NCBI GenBank assembly: GCA_913056175.1
Contig: CAJXLM010000017.1
Location: 1 to 53,426, forward strand
DNA from: an uncultured Opitutia bacterium
GTDB lineage: Bacteria; Verrucomicrobiota; Verrucomicrobiia; Opitutales; Puniceicoccaceae
Direction of reading: 5' to 3'
DNA length: 53,426 nt
A program made the position numbers and the translations under genes. Positions 1-7,935 of this stretch are shown piece after piece (position 1 is the stretch's first letter; the number at the start of each line of letters is the position of its first letter). Below the pieces are notes generated by a model, which saw only the letters and a list, made by a program, of their open reading frames with translations, did not search any database and was not told the origin of the DNA.

Positions 1-63
1 CACCAGCTCACTCCGAACGTAGTACACCCCACTCCCCTCCACCTTGTAACGCGCCATCCGCAT
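1..63 (-). CDS. Start of a Y1/REP-associated transposase-like protein, cut by the window edge
   Basis: An ATG at 61-63 (second ATG at 55-57) opens a leftward frame that runs off the left edge after 21 codons with no stop. From the second Met the peptide reads MARYKVEGSGVYYVRSELV. This resembles the N-terminus of the IS200/Y1-type transposases (RAYTs) annotated in many Verrucomicrobia. The HUH and tyrosine motifs would lie outside the window, so the call rests on a short N-terminal resemblance from memory. The palindromic repeat array just upstream (365-1125) supports it, because RAYT genes often sit beside REP palindromes. Confidence 0.4.
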   Translation of the reverse strand, partial: MRMARYKVEGSGVYYVRSELV

Positions 64-364
64 CGTAACCCCACCCCAAAACAGATTTTCTCGCTTTGCA
101 AGCCCAATGTGGGGGACAGACCGTCAGCAAACCATTGGCTGAGGGGGGAAGCTTGGGGGGGACGGGGGTTGGCGGGGGATGCGTTGGGGGATCCTCGATG
201 GGCGTTGTTGCGGGGGCGGATTTTCGAGGTGGGACGGGGGCGGGTGACGAGGATTTCGGGCTCTGGCCTAAAGGAAGGAGGAGAGGCAAAGGCTTTCCCG
301 GGCGCCGGGTCGGTTTCCGGGCCCGGGTGGTCCCGGGCTGTGCGCCGACAGGCTTTGCGCTAAC

Positions 365-1125
365 GGGCTGTGCTTCAAAGAGCTCCTGCCAACGGGATGC
401 CGCCAGCAGGCTGGGCACCAAAGAGCTGGGCGATGACGAGCTCCCGCCAACGAGCTGAGTGCCCACGGGCTGGGAGCCGACGAGCTCATACCAAAGAGCT
501 GGGCGACGACTGGCTTCCGCCAACGGGCTTTGTTCCAACGGGCTCCTGCCAACGGGATGCCGCCAGCAGGCTGGGCGCCAAAGAGCTGGGCGATGACGAG
601 CTCCCGCCAACGAGCGGAGTGCCCACGGGCTGGGAGCCGACAAGCTCCCGCCAACGGGCTGGGCGACGACTGGCTTCCGCCAGCGGGCTGTGTTCCAACG
701 GGCTCCTGCCAACGGGATGCCGCCAGCAGGCTAGGCGCCAAAGAGCTGGGCGACGACGAGCTCCCGCCAATGAGCTGAGTGCCCACGGGCTGGGAGCCGA
801 CGAGCTCATACCAAAGAGTGGGCGACGACTGGCTTCCGCCAGCGGGCTGTGTTCCAACAGGCTCCTGCCAACGGGATCCCGCCAGCAGGCTAGGCGCCAA
901 AGAGCTGGGCGACGACGAGCTTCCGCCAGCGGGCTGAGTGCCCACGGGCTGGGAGCCGACAAGCTCCCGTCAAGCGGGCCGGGCGACGACGGACTCCCGC
1001 CGGCGAGTTGGGTGCGGACGGGCTCCGGCCAGCGGGCTATGCGCCGCCGGACTCCCGCCGGCGGGCTGGGTGCCGACGAGCTCCCGTCAGCGGGCTAGAC
1101 GTCGACGGGCTCCCGCCAACCGGGG
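365..1125. repeat. Array of about 18 degenerate REP-like palindromic units with a 160-bp higher-order period
   Basis: The basic unit is about 19 bp, approximately RGCTYCYGCCARCGGGCTG. Copies begin near 382, 448, 510, 541, 600, 644, 671, 701, 760, 830, 860, 920, 961, 990, 1019, 1048, 1080 and 1106. Each can fold imperfectly, AGCTCCCG against CGGGCT, around a CCAA loop. A longer block recurs with a period of 160, 160 and 159 bp, starting at 381, 541, 701 and 860. The last 200 bp has only the short unit, more diverged. All frames are open because the sequence is GC-rich and repetitive; I see no protein gene. Bases 64-364 hold no recognisable gene and merge into the array. Confidence 0.8.
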
Positions 1126-1197
1126 AGGGAACCCCGGCCTTGTCCGCACCGTGTCCCGAGCGTCAAGGGGCGCGGGGCCCCGCTGGCCTGGCGGTCC

Positions 1198-1602
1198 TTA
1201 GGACTGTCGGCTACCGCCGTGGGGATCACGGGACCAGATTCCGTTGAGGATCCCGGCCCGCCGCGTCAAATCGTCGGCGATGAGGCGGAAGCCGATCCCG
1301 TTGCCCGAGCGGTAGTACTGGTAGGTTCCCGGGGTGGGATCGCTGGCGACGGCGTCGGTTCCTATCTCATTGATGAAGGTGATCTCCCGATCCGGGCCCA
1401 ACTCATAGACTCCCTCCGCCTCGATTCCCGGGCGACCCTGGATGTCGACATGGAAGGTATTGTCCGGACGAAGCAGAAGGTGCACCTCACTCCCGTTCGG
1501 GGCCGTGCGGTACCAATCACCCGCCAGGGGCGGCCCCAGATTGACCACGTTGCAGGCACTGAGGACGACAAAGAGGGGCAGGAGGGAAAGGGCACGCTTC
1601 AT
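1198..1602 (-). CDS. Small predicted lipoprotein, unknown function
   Basis: From the ATG at 1600-1602 the 134-residue product starts MKRALSLLPLFVVLSAC, a signal peptide ending in an LSAC lipobox, so it should be lipidated on Cys and anchored in a membrane. A TTG four codons upstream is possible but less likely. The mature part has a GDWYRT segment, then alternating short beta-like stretches (TFHVDIQG, GVYELG, EITFINEIG, YQYYRSG). This resembles a small lipocalin or META-like beta barrel, but I do not recognise a family. It stands alone, followed leftward by the repeat array; the palindrome GCGGGGCCCCGC lies 12 to 23 bp past its stop. Confidence 0.65.
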   Translation of the reverse strand: MKRALSLLPLFVVLSACNVVNLGPPLAGDWYRTAPNGSEVHLLLRPDNTFHVDIQGRPGIEAEGVYELGPDREITFINEIGTDAVASDPTPGTYQYYRSGNGIGFRLIADDLTRRAGILNGIWSRDPHGGSRQS

Positions 1603-1738
1603 AGGGGCAGTCAAAGCCGCGGCCAGCCGCGTGTCCAGCCTGTGCCGGGGCCAGCCCTGCTCCGCCCCACCCGGGGCTAGGCGCCCGCCCTCCCTCCAGC
1701 CCCGCGCATTCTCCCGCCCCGTTTCCCTGGGCGCGGGC

Positions 1739-2530
1739 TCACTTCACCAGGCGCCGCGTCATGGCGCGGTGGGCGGCCGGCACCAGCACGACGAACCAGA
1801 CCAGCAGGACCGTCAGCGAGCCCCACTGAAACGGCAGGCCGAGGGTAATGGAGCGGACCAGGTCGGCGAGCCCGGCCAGCGGGAGCAGCTGGACCACCGG
1901 CTGGATCCATACCGGCAGGTTGGCGATCGGGTAGAAGATCCCGCAGAAGACGAACATTGGGAAGACCAGGAAGTACTGCGGGTAGTTGAGTTCCTCGATC
2001 GTGCGGGCGAAGGCAGCGGAGAGCACACCCAGCGCGGAAAAAGTCAGCCCCCCGACCACCACGACCGGGACCAGGCGCAACCAACTCCACGGGTCGAGAA
2101 TGCCGAGTGCGGACCCAATCCCCGCGATGACCAGGGCGGAGAAGGAGGCGCGGGAGGCGTCCCAGAGCAGCTCCGCCCAGAGCACCTCGCGGAGGGTGAC
2201 CGGGGTGACCGCGACCGACTGGAAGACCCGCTGGTAGTACATCCGGACAAAGGAACCGAAGGCGCCCTCGAAGTACCCTTGGAGGAGGAGGGCCTGGGCA
2301 ATGATCCCGGCGAAGACGAACTCGCGGTAGCCCAGCTCGACGCCCCGGTAGTCGACCCCTGGGATCAGGCTGGCCAGCCCAAAACCGAAGGCCAGCAGGA
2401 AGAGGAGAGGCTGGGTGACCGTGACGGTGACCCCGTAGAGCAGGCTCTTCCGGAAGACCGCGAAGTAGCGCAGCCAGACCCGGAAGATGTCGCGGGGATT
2501 GAGGGCGAGAGGGCGGGAGGAGGGAGGCAT
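1739..2530 (-). CDS. ABC-2 type exporter permease (NodJ/DrrB-like)
   Basis: This is the membrane subunit of an ABC-2 exporter, partner of the ATPase encoded just upstream (stop at 2544). From ATG 2528-2530 it has 263 residues with about six hydrophobic segments. A conserved-looking stretch (FPMFVFCGIFYPIANLPVWI, then LPLAGLADLVRSI) is typical of the C-terminal half of ABC-2 permeases, including the NodJ family. A longer in-frame start at 2581 would overlap the ATPase gene by 38 bp; the ATG at 2530, 13 bp past the ATPase stop, is the better choice. Substrate cannot be told from sequence. Family members export polysaccharides, lipo-oligosaccharides or drugs. Confidence 0.85.
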   Translation of the reverse strand: MPPSSRPLALNPRDIFRVWLRYFAVFRKSLLYGVTVTVTQPLLFLLAFGFGLASLIPGVDYRGVELGYREFVFAGIIAQALLLQGYFEGAFGSFVRMYYQRVFQSVAVTPVTLREVLWAELLWDASRASFSALVIAGIGSALGILDPWSWLRLVPVVVVGGLTFSALGVLSAAFARTIEELNYPQYFLVFPMFVFCGIFYPIANLPVWIQPVVQLLPLAGLADLVRSITLGLPFQWGSLTVLLVWFVVLVPAAHRAMTRRLVK

Positions 2531-2543
2531 GGGGAAGCTTGTT

Positions 2544-3356
2544 TCAATCCAGCTGGCGACCGGTGAGGCGAAGGAAGACATCCTCGAGGTTGGGCGGTCT
2601 TTTCCAGAGCAGGCCCGGCCGCACCTCTTCCTCGATTTCCTCGGTACCCGCGTGCCGGGCCACCAGTTCCCGGGGCGGAGCCAAGTCGAGGATGCGGCCC
2701 TCGTGCATCAGGGCGATCCGGTCGCAGAGCCGCTCCGCCTCGTCCATGTAGTGCGTGCTGAGGAGGACCGCGGTACCCTTGGCGCGTTCCTCGGCGAGAA
2801 TCCGCCAGAGCCCCCGCCGGATGTCCGGGTCGAGTCCCGTGGTCGGCTCGTCGAGGATCAACAGGCGGGGGGAAGAGACCAGGGCGCGGGCCACCTGGAG
2901 GCGGCGTCGCATGCCCCCCGAGAGGTGCTCGACCAACTTGCCGGCCTTCCCGGCGAGGTCGAGCCGCCGGAGCAGTTCATCGGCTTTCGTGGCCGCGTCC
3001 CGGTGGGAGATTCCGAAGTAGCGGGCGTGGCGGATCAGCTGGTTGCGGGCGGAGAAATCGGTATCGAGCGAGTCCTCCTGCTGGCAGACCCCCAACCAGC
3101 GCCGCGCTTGCTTCGGCTCGCGGGCGACATCGTGGCCGAAGAGGACGACCCGTCCGTCGTCGGCCGGGTAGAACCCACTCACGCACTGGATGGTCGTCGA
3201 CTTGCCCGATCCGTTCGGCCCGAGCAAGCCCAGGCACTCCCCCCGCTGCACCTGCAGGTCGATGCCGTCGACCGCGACCAATCGTTGGCTGCCGCGCGTG
3301 CGATAGCTCTTGCGCAGGCCATCGATGACCAGGGGGAGTGCGGATTCGTCCGTCAT
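2544..3356 (-). CDS. ABC-2 type exporter ATP-binding subunit (NodI/DrrA-like)
   Basis: This 270-residue nucleotide-binding domain starts at ATG 3354-3356 (MTDESALP...). Walker A is GPNGSGKST, the signature is LSGGMRRRLQVARAL, Walker B is LLILDEPTTGLDP, and the H-loop is STHYMDEAERLCDRIA. The LSGGMRRRL signature and the DxDxxxGLW stretch after Walker B are typical of NodI/DrrA ATPases of ABC-2 exporters. It forms a two-gene minus-strand operon with the permease at 1739-2530 and is divergent from the glcD-like gene at 3527. An alternative GTG at 3395 would add 13 residues of no domain value. Confidence 0.9.
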   Translation of the reverse strand: MTDESALPLVIDGLRKSYRTRGSQRLVAVDGIDLQVQRGECLGLLGPNGSGKSTTIQCVSGFYPADDGRVVLFGHDVAREPKQARRWLGVCQQEDSLDTDFSARNQLIRHARYFGISHRDAATKADELLRRLDLAGKAGKLVEHLSGGMRRRLQVARALVSSPRLLILDEPTTGLDPDIRRGLWRILAEERAKGTAVLLSTHYMDEAERLCDRIALMHEGRILDLAPPRELVARHAGTEEIEEEVRPGLLWKRPPNLEDVFLRLTGRQLD

Positions 3357-3511
3357 GGGTGCCGTGACCCTCGACGCGGATTCCGTCCCATGCAATCCCG
3401 GTGGCGGCGGGCAACGGAGATTCCCCGGACAGGAAACCTGTTGCGGGTGCCGGCGAGGCCCTCCTGCACCCGCGGAGTCCCCTCTTTCTCGTGGCGGCGG
3501 GACCCGTTTTC

Positions 3512-3524
3512 CGTTAGGCTAACG
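3512..3524 (+). promoter_or_regulatory. Perfect palindrome CGTTAGGCTAACG abutting the glcD start
   Basis: Six-base arms CGTTAG and CTAACG flank one G and end 2 nt before the ATG at 3527. It could be an operator. Alternatively TAGGCT (3515-3520) could be a -10 element so close to the ATG that the mRNA would be almost leaderless. I see no convincing -35 box at the right distance. Confidence 0.3.
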
Positions 3525-3526
3525 CC

Positions 3527-4957
3527 ATGTTGAATGCGCAGGCTCTGGAGACGCTACAGTCCGAGCTCGGCGGCCGCGTCCGCACCGATCCCGAGCAGCT
3601 CTATCCGCACTCCTTCGACGGCATGCGCCTCGCCTTCCCCTACGAGGCGGACATCGCCGTGGAGCGGGAGGAAGAAGTCGGCACCGTGCTCCGCCTCGCG
3701 AACCAGTACGACATCCCCGTGACCACCCGCGGGGCCGGCAGCACCCTGACCGGGGCGGCGGCCCCGGCGCGCGGCGGCTGGGTGCTCTCCACGGAAAAGC
3801 TCGGAGGCATCGCCCTCGACCCCATCAACCGCACCGCCACCGTCGGGCCCGGCGTAGTTCTCGCCACCCTCCAGGAACAGGTGGAGGCGGCCGGGTTGTT
3901 TTATCCCCCCGACCCCTCCTCCCGGAAGTACTGCACCCTCGGAGGCAACCTCGCCTGCAACGCCGGGGGCATGCGCTGCGTGAAGTACGGGGTGACCGGC
4001 GACTACGTGCTCTCCCTGCGCGGCTACCTGCCCACCGGCGAATATGTCGAGTGGGGCCGTCCCCTCCGCAAGTACGTCGTCGGCTACGACCTGCGCAGCC
4101 TCTGGGTGGGCAGCGAGGGCACCCTCGGCGTGATCACCGGAGCCACCCTCCGCCTCCTCCCCCGGCCCGAGCGGCAGTGGAACCTCCTCCTCGCCTACCC
4201 CACCGAAGCGGCCGCCCTCGCCGCCGTGCTCGACGGGCTTGAGGGCGGACTCCGGCCGGCCATTCTCGAGTTCCTCGACATCCCCAGCGTGACCGGGGCC
4301 GAGCGGGCGGCCGGGCGGCCCATCTTTGCGGACTGCCCCGGCCACAGCCTCCTGCTCCTCCAGCTCGATGGCTCGGCGAGGGAGGTAGAGGAACAACGCG
4401 CGCTCGCCCTCGCCTGGGCCGAGCGGGGCGCCTCCGCCTACCGGGAGGCCGCCAGCCCTGCCGAGGCCGAGGAGCTCTGGAACCTCCGCCGGGCCTGCTC
4501 CTCGGCGATGTTCGAGCTCGGGGACAGCAAGCTCAACGAAGACGTCGTCGTACCCCTCGACCGGCAGGTCGACCTCCTCCACCACGTGGAGGACCTGCGC
4601 CAGCGCCACCGCGTGAATATCGCCGTGTTCGGGCACGCCGGCGACGGCAACCTGCACGTGAACTTCATGCACCACGCCGCGGATCCCGCCGAGTGCCAGC
4701 GGGCCCGCGAGGCCCTCGGGGAGCTTATGCGGACCGTTGTCGACCTGGGCGGGGCCATCAGCGGCGAGCACGGGATCGGGCTGGCCAAGTCCCCCTTCCT
4801 CTCCCTCCAGCTCCGGTCCGCGGAAAGCGAGGCGATGCGGGCAGTGAAGCAGGCCCTCGACCCCTGCGGCATCCTCAATCCCGGCAAGATCTTCGAGCCC
4901 TTCGAGGTGTGGGACAAGCCGAAGGAGAGCTACCGCTTCCCCTGGGACCACGCCTGA
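3527..4957 (+). CDS. glcD: FAD-linked oxidase, glycolate oxidase GlcD / D-lactate dehydrogenase family
   Basis: This 476-residue PCMH-type FAD enzyme oxidises a 2-hydroxy acid such as glycolate or D-lactate. FAD-binding motifs are GSTLTGAAAP near residue 70, the PPDPSS and GGNLACNAGGMRC region at about 129-150, and the C-terminal FAD-oxidase domain with GHAGDGNLHVNF (about 370) and SGEHGIG (about 412). It ends with the usual ILNPGKIF. Length is normal for GlcD (about 480-500). No glcE or glcF partner is adjacent, so it may act alone like D-lactate or 2-hydroxyglutarate dehydrogenases. The start is fixed by LETLQSELG, which aligns with the family N-terminus. Confidence 0.88.
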   Translation: MLNAQALETLQSELGGRVRTDPEQLYPHSFDGMRLAFPYEADIAVEREEEVGTVLRLANQYDIPVTTRGAGSTLTGAAAPARGGWVLSTEKLGGIALDPINRTATVGPGVVLATLQEQVEAAGLFYPPDPSSRKYCTLGGNLACNAGGMRCVKYGVTGDYVLSLRGYLPTGEYVEWGRPLRKYVVGYDLRSLWVGSEGTLGVITGATLRLLPRPERQWNLLLAYPTEAAALAAVLDGLEGGLRPAILEFLDIPSVTGAERAAGRPIFADCPGHSLLLLQLDGSAREVEEQRALALAWAERGASAYREAASPAEAEELWNLRRACSSAMFELGDSKLNEDVVVPLDRQVDLLHHVEDLRQRHRVNIAVFGHAGDGNLHVNFMHHAADPAECQRAREALGELMRTVVDLGGAISGEHGIGLAKSPFLSLQLRSAESEAMRAVKQALDPCGILNPGKIFEPFEVWDKPKESYRFPWDHA

Positions 4958-5632
4958 GCCTGGTGCCGGGCCACAGAGCGGGAAAGCGCATTCGGCGAAA
5001 AGCTGAAAACAGCGCCTTGGGTTCACCTTTCCCGGGCCCGCGGGAAGACCCTTGGCCAGAATGGCATTGACCCTTCCCGCCCCCGCATGATTCGCTCTCC
5101 TTTTCGTCGTGATTAGAACGACGCACGCTCGCCCTGCTGCCCTCCACCCCGTTCCCCCGACCCACGAGCCTTTTTCCTTCCTGTCATCCGACGGATCCCG
5201 AACCCCGACGGGCTCCGCCCTTTCCTTTCTCCGCCGCGGGCGTGCTGTCTCGGGGTTTGGGCACGGTAATACCAACGGAGGCGGTCCTTCCGCCCCCTCG
5301 GTAGCCCGCGGCGGAGTCTGGGGGCGGGGCGGATCTTCCTTCCGAGGGCAGGGGTGTATGCAAAAAGAGGATAGTTGCGTATACAAAAAAGATTGACTGT
5401 TCGGCGCGGCTCCGATCCCTTGCGGTTCGCTGACCCCAGCGATTGACCCCATTCCCCCGGCCCACCAACCAGCACCCCCGCTGCAATCGATTCCATTCCT
5501 GCTGCAATCGATTGCGCTCGCCCTCGCCCCTCCCCGATCCATCACCCCGCCTCCGCGCTCCCCCTTTCTTGTGATTCTCGGAGACCCGCTGTTCGACCGG
5601 TTCTCTTTCTGCAAACATCCCCTACCCCCCCT
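4958..5632. other. Intergenic region of 675 bp between glcD and importer A; no gene seen
   Basis: I find no credible coding frame. It holds a possible glcD terminator hairpin at 5029-5046 (TTCCCG, six-base loop, CGGGAA; no T-run). It also holds a 23-bp-spaced direct repeat (GTATGCAAAAAGA at 5356, GTATACAAAAAAGA at 5379) in an unusually A-rich patch, and the paired LacI-type operators at 5482-5516. A TTGACT at 5393-5398 could be a -35 element, but no good -10 follows. Confidence 0.6.
5482..5516. promoter_or_regulatory. Paired LacI-type operators ahead of importer A
   Basis: Site 1, TGCAATCGATTCCA (5482-5495), and site 2, TGCAATCGATTGCG (5503-5516), each match the perfect palindrome at 46421 at 13 of 14 positions. 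Their centres are 21 bp apart, two helical turns, so two regulator dimers would bind the same face of the DNA. They lie 117-151 bp before the importer A start. See the separate finding on the regulon. Confidence 0.75.
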
Positions 5633-6670
5633 ATGAAAAAGAAAGCAAAGACCCTTATCCTCAGCGCGCTGGCCGTGGCCACTGGAGCACAGGCCCTCCT
5701 CGCGGCAACCGTGGGCGTCTCGTGGGCCCGTTTCCAGGAGGAGCGCTGGGTCACCGATGAGAAGGCCCTCGAGGAGCGGCTCGAGGAACTCGGCCACCGG
5801 CTCCTCACCGCGGACGCCCGCGGGTCCTCCACCCGCCAGGCTGCGGACATCGAGGGCCTGCTCGCGCGCGGCGTCGATGTGCTCCTCGTCGTCGGTCACG
5901 ACACCCAGGCGGTGATTCCGGCGGTGCAGCGGGCTCTCGACGACGGCGTCCCCGTGATCGCCTACGAGCGCCAGATCAAGCACCCGGACGTGACCTATGT
6001 GGGCTTCGATCCCGTGCTCGTGGGCCGGGCGCAGGCGCGGGCGCTTCTCGAGGTGCAGCCCGACGGGAACTATGTCCTGATCAAGGGCGGGCAGCAGGAC
6101 CAGTACGCGCACGGGACCTACCAAGGCCAGATGGACGAGATCGGGCCCCTTGTGGAAGACGGGACCATCGACATCATCGCGGAGCAGTGGACCACCGACT
6201 GGAAGCCGGAGGTCGCCCAGGCCAACATGGAGAACATCATCACTGCGCAGGGGGACCGGATCGACGCGGTTCTTTGCTCGAATGACGGGATGGCCAGCGG
6301 CGTGGTCGCCGCCATGGAGCAGGCTGGTCTCGTCGGACTGCCCCTCTCCGGGCAGGATGGGGATGTGGCGGCCGTCAACCGGATCGCCCGTGGCAGCCAG
6401 ACGATGACCGCCTGGAAGGACGTCCGGGTGCTCGGGCGCCGTGCCGCCGACCTTGCCGACGCGATCGCCAAGGGGAAGGATCTCGCCAGCCTGCCCGGCG
6501 CGACCACCTTCACCGACGAGGAGCTGGGCATCGAGCAGCTCGCGTTTCCCCTCGATCCCACGACCATCACCGCGAACAACCTCGAGCTGATGATCGAGGC
6601 CGGTTGGGTGACGCGGGAACAGGTCTGCCGCGGAGTGCCGCCCGGGACCGCGGAAATCTGCGAGTCCTGA
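5633..6670 (+). CDS. Importer A: periplasmic sugar-binding protein, XylF-like
   Basis: This 345-residue CUT2 substrate-binding protein has a signal peptide (MKKKAKTLILSALAVATGAQ, then cleavage near ALLAA). The mature part has the Peripla_BP_4 fold. VLLVVGHDTQ and GVPVIAYERQI, SNDGMASG, then LSGQDGDVAAVNRIARG and TMTAWKDVR match the XylF branch, where GQDAD and MTVYKP are typical. It should deliver a monosaccharide or polyol to the permease at 6753 and ATPase at 7936. The leader before the ATG is C-rich with no Shine-Dalgarno. A long hairpin follows the stop. Substrate is not determinable; xylose itself is only one option. Confidence 0.9.
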   Translation: MKKKAKTLILSALAVATGAQALLAATVGVSWARFQEERWVTDEKALEERLEELGHRLLTADARGSSTRQAADIEGLLARGVDVLLVVGHDTQAVIPAVQRALDDGVPVIAYERQIKHPDVTYVGFDPVLVGRAQARALLEVQPDGNYVLIKGGQQDQYAHGTYQGQMDEIGPLVEDGTIDIIAEQWTTDWKPEVAQANMENIITAQGDRIDAVLCSNDGMASGVVAAMEQAGLVGLPLSGQDGDVAAVNRIARGSQTMTAWKDVRVLGRRAADLADAIAKGKDLASLPGATTFTDEELGIEQLAFPLDPTTITANNLELMIEAGWVTREQVCRGVPPGTAEICES

Positions 6671-6680
6671 ACCCCTCTGG

Positions 6681-6720
6681 CGGGTGGGGAGCCCCCCGAT
6701 CCGGGAGGGTTCCCCGTCCG
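6681..6720 (+). terminator. Intra-operon stem-loop after the importer A binding protein
   Basis: Pairing from 6681/6720 inward to 6697/6704 gives about 16 pairs (three wobbles, one mismatch) around a six-base loop. There is no T-run, and the permease starts 33 bp downstream. It is better read as an mRNA-stabilising or partial-attenuation hairpin that favours the binding protein than as a full terminator. Confidence 0.6.
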
Positions 6721-6752
6721 GCCCCTTGCCCCTTCCCTCCTCCGATGGCCCC

Positions 6753-7928
6753 ATGAGCTGGCACGACGTCCTGCGGACCCTCGATCCACGGCACAAGCGC
6801 CTCCTCGCGCTCGGGGCTTCCCTCGTCGTGATCTGGGTCGTCTTCGACCTCCTGAGCGGCGGCCTTTTCTTTTCCCCGCGGAACTTCTACAACCTCGCCG
6901 TCCAGTCGAGCACCGTCGCCCTCCTCACCGTGGGCATGGTTCTCGTGATCATCACCCGGAACATCGACCTCTCCGTCGGGTCCGTGCTCGGGCTCACCGG
7001 CATGGTCATCGCGATCCTGCAGATCGAGGTGTTCCCGGCCGCGGCCGGCTGGAACTGGCCCCTCACCCTGGCGATCGGACTGATCGCAGGGACCCTTATC
7101 GGCCTCTGGCAAGGCTTTCTCGTGGCCTATGTCGGGATTCCCTCCTTCGTGGTCACCCTCGCCGGGCTGCTGATTTTCCGCGGCCTCACCTTCGAGATCA
7201 GCCAGGGCCAAACCTTCTCCCCCTTCCAGGCCGGCTACCGGATCTTTGGGGGCGGCCAACAGGGATCGCTCGGCGAGGCCGCTTCCTGGATCGTCGGCGG
7301 AGTCGCCCTCGTCGTCCTCCTCGGCGCCCTGGCCCGACGGTTGCGAAGCGGTGAGGCATCCCTCCCCTTCACCCTGCTGGGTGGGCTCTTTGCCAGCGCT
7401 CTCACCCTCTTCATGATCTACCAGTTCAATGCTTACGACCGGCCACGGACGGACCTCGGGTACGGGATTCCCTCCCCCCTCCTCCTGCTCACGCTGGCCG
7501 CCACATGGATCGGACTCTTCGTGAATCGGGCTCCCGTGGGCCGCCATGTCTACGCCGTGGGCCAGAACCTCGAAGCCGCCCGGCTCGTCGGTGTTCCCGT
7601 GCGCCGGGTCGTGCTCAAGGTATTCGCGCTCATGGGCCTCCTCTGCGCCGTCGGGGCAGTGATCACTACCTCCCGCCTGAACGCCGGCACCACCAATCTT
7701 GGTACCTTACTTGAACTCAATGTGATCGCAGCTGCCGTCATCGGGGGCGCTTCCCTCGACGGAGGCCGGGGCTCGATCCTCGGGGGCATCCTCGGTGCCT
7801 TTGTCATCCAGAGCCTCGACACCGGCATGGTCCTCATCGGGGTGAGCAGCTCCCTCCGCCAGATCCTCATCGGATTCGTCCTCATCGGCGCGGTGTGGGT
7901 CGACCGTATCGCCGTCCGCAGGTCCTGA
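6753..7928 (+). CDS. Importer A: CUT2 sugar permease, XylH-like
   Basis: The product from ATG 6753 (MSWHDVLRTLD...) is a 391-residue inner-membrane permease, close to the 393 residues of XylH. It has about ten hydrophobic segments. Family hallmarks are MVLVIITRNIDLSVGSVLGL, GIPSFVVTLAGLLIFRGL and AAAVIGGASLDGGRG. An extra soluble-plus-membrane insertion in the middle (around ARRLRSGEASLPF) is typical of the XylH branch. An in-frame start at 6684 would add 23 Pro/Ser-rich residues and run through the hairpin, so it was not chosen. It is followed after 7 bp by its ATPase. Confidence 0.9.
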   Translation: MSWHDVLRTLDPRHKRLLALGASLVVIWVVFDLLSGGLFFSPRNFYNLAVQSSTVALLTVGMVLVIITRNIDLSVGSVLGLTGMVIAILQIEVFPAAAGWNWPLTLAIGLIAGTLIGLWQGFLVAYVGIPSFVVTLAGLLIFRGLTFEISQGQTFSPFQAGYRIFGGGQQGSLGEAASWIVGGVALVVLLGALARRLRSGEASLPFTLLGGLFASALTLFMIYQFNAYDRPRTDLGYGIPSPLLLLTLAATWIGLFVNRAPVGRHVYAVGQNLEAARLVGVPVRRVVLKVFALMGLLCAVGAVITTSRLNAGTTNLGTLLELNVIAAAVIGGASLDGGRGSILGGILGAFVIQSLDTGMVLIGVSSSLRQILIGFVLIGAVWVDRIAVRRS

Positions 7929-7935
7929 GATCGCC

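Noticed and set aside
8-1098. Several 80-240-codon frames on both strands over the repeat array
   Set aside because: They exist in many frames at once because the repeat unit has no stop codon and its period (160 bp) shifts frame each turn. No domain, signal or start context supports a gene.
365-1125. CRISPR array
   Set aside because: Units are degenerate, without uniform unique spacers, and no cas genes are present.
3554-6796. A 1080-codon open frame on the minus strand, and other long antisense frames
   Set aside because: It is antisense to glcD and the importer A binding protein, which have clear domains. Its translation is low-complexity Gly/Val/Pro/Glu without motifs, as expected from a GC-rich shadow frame.
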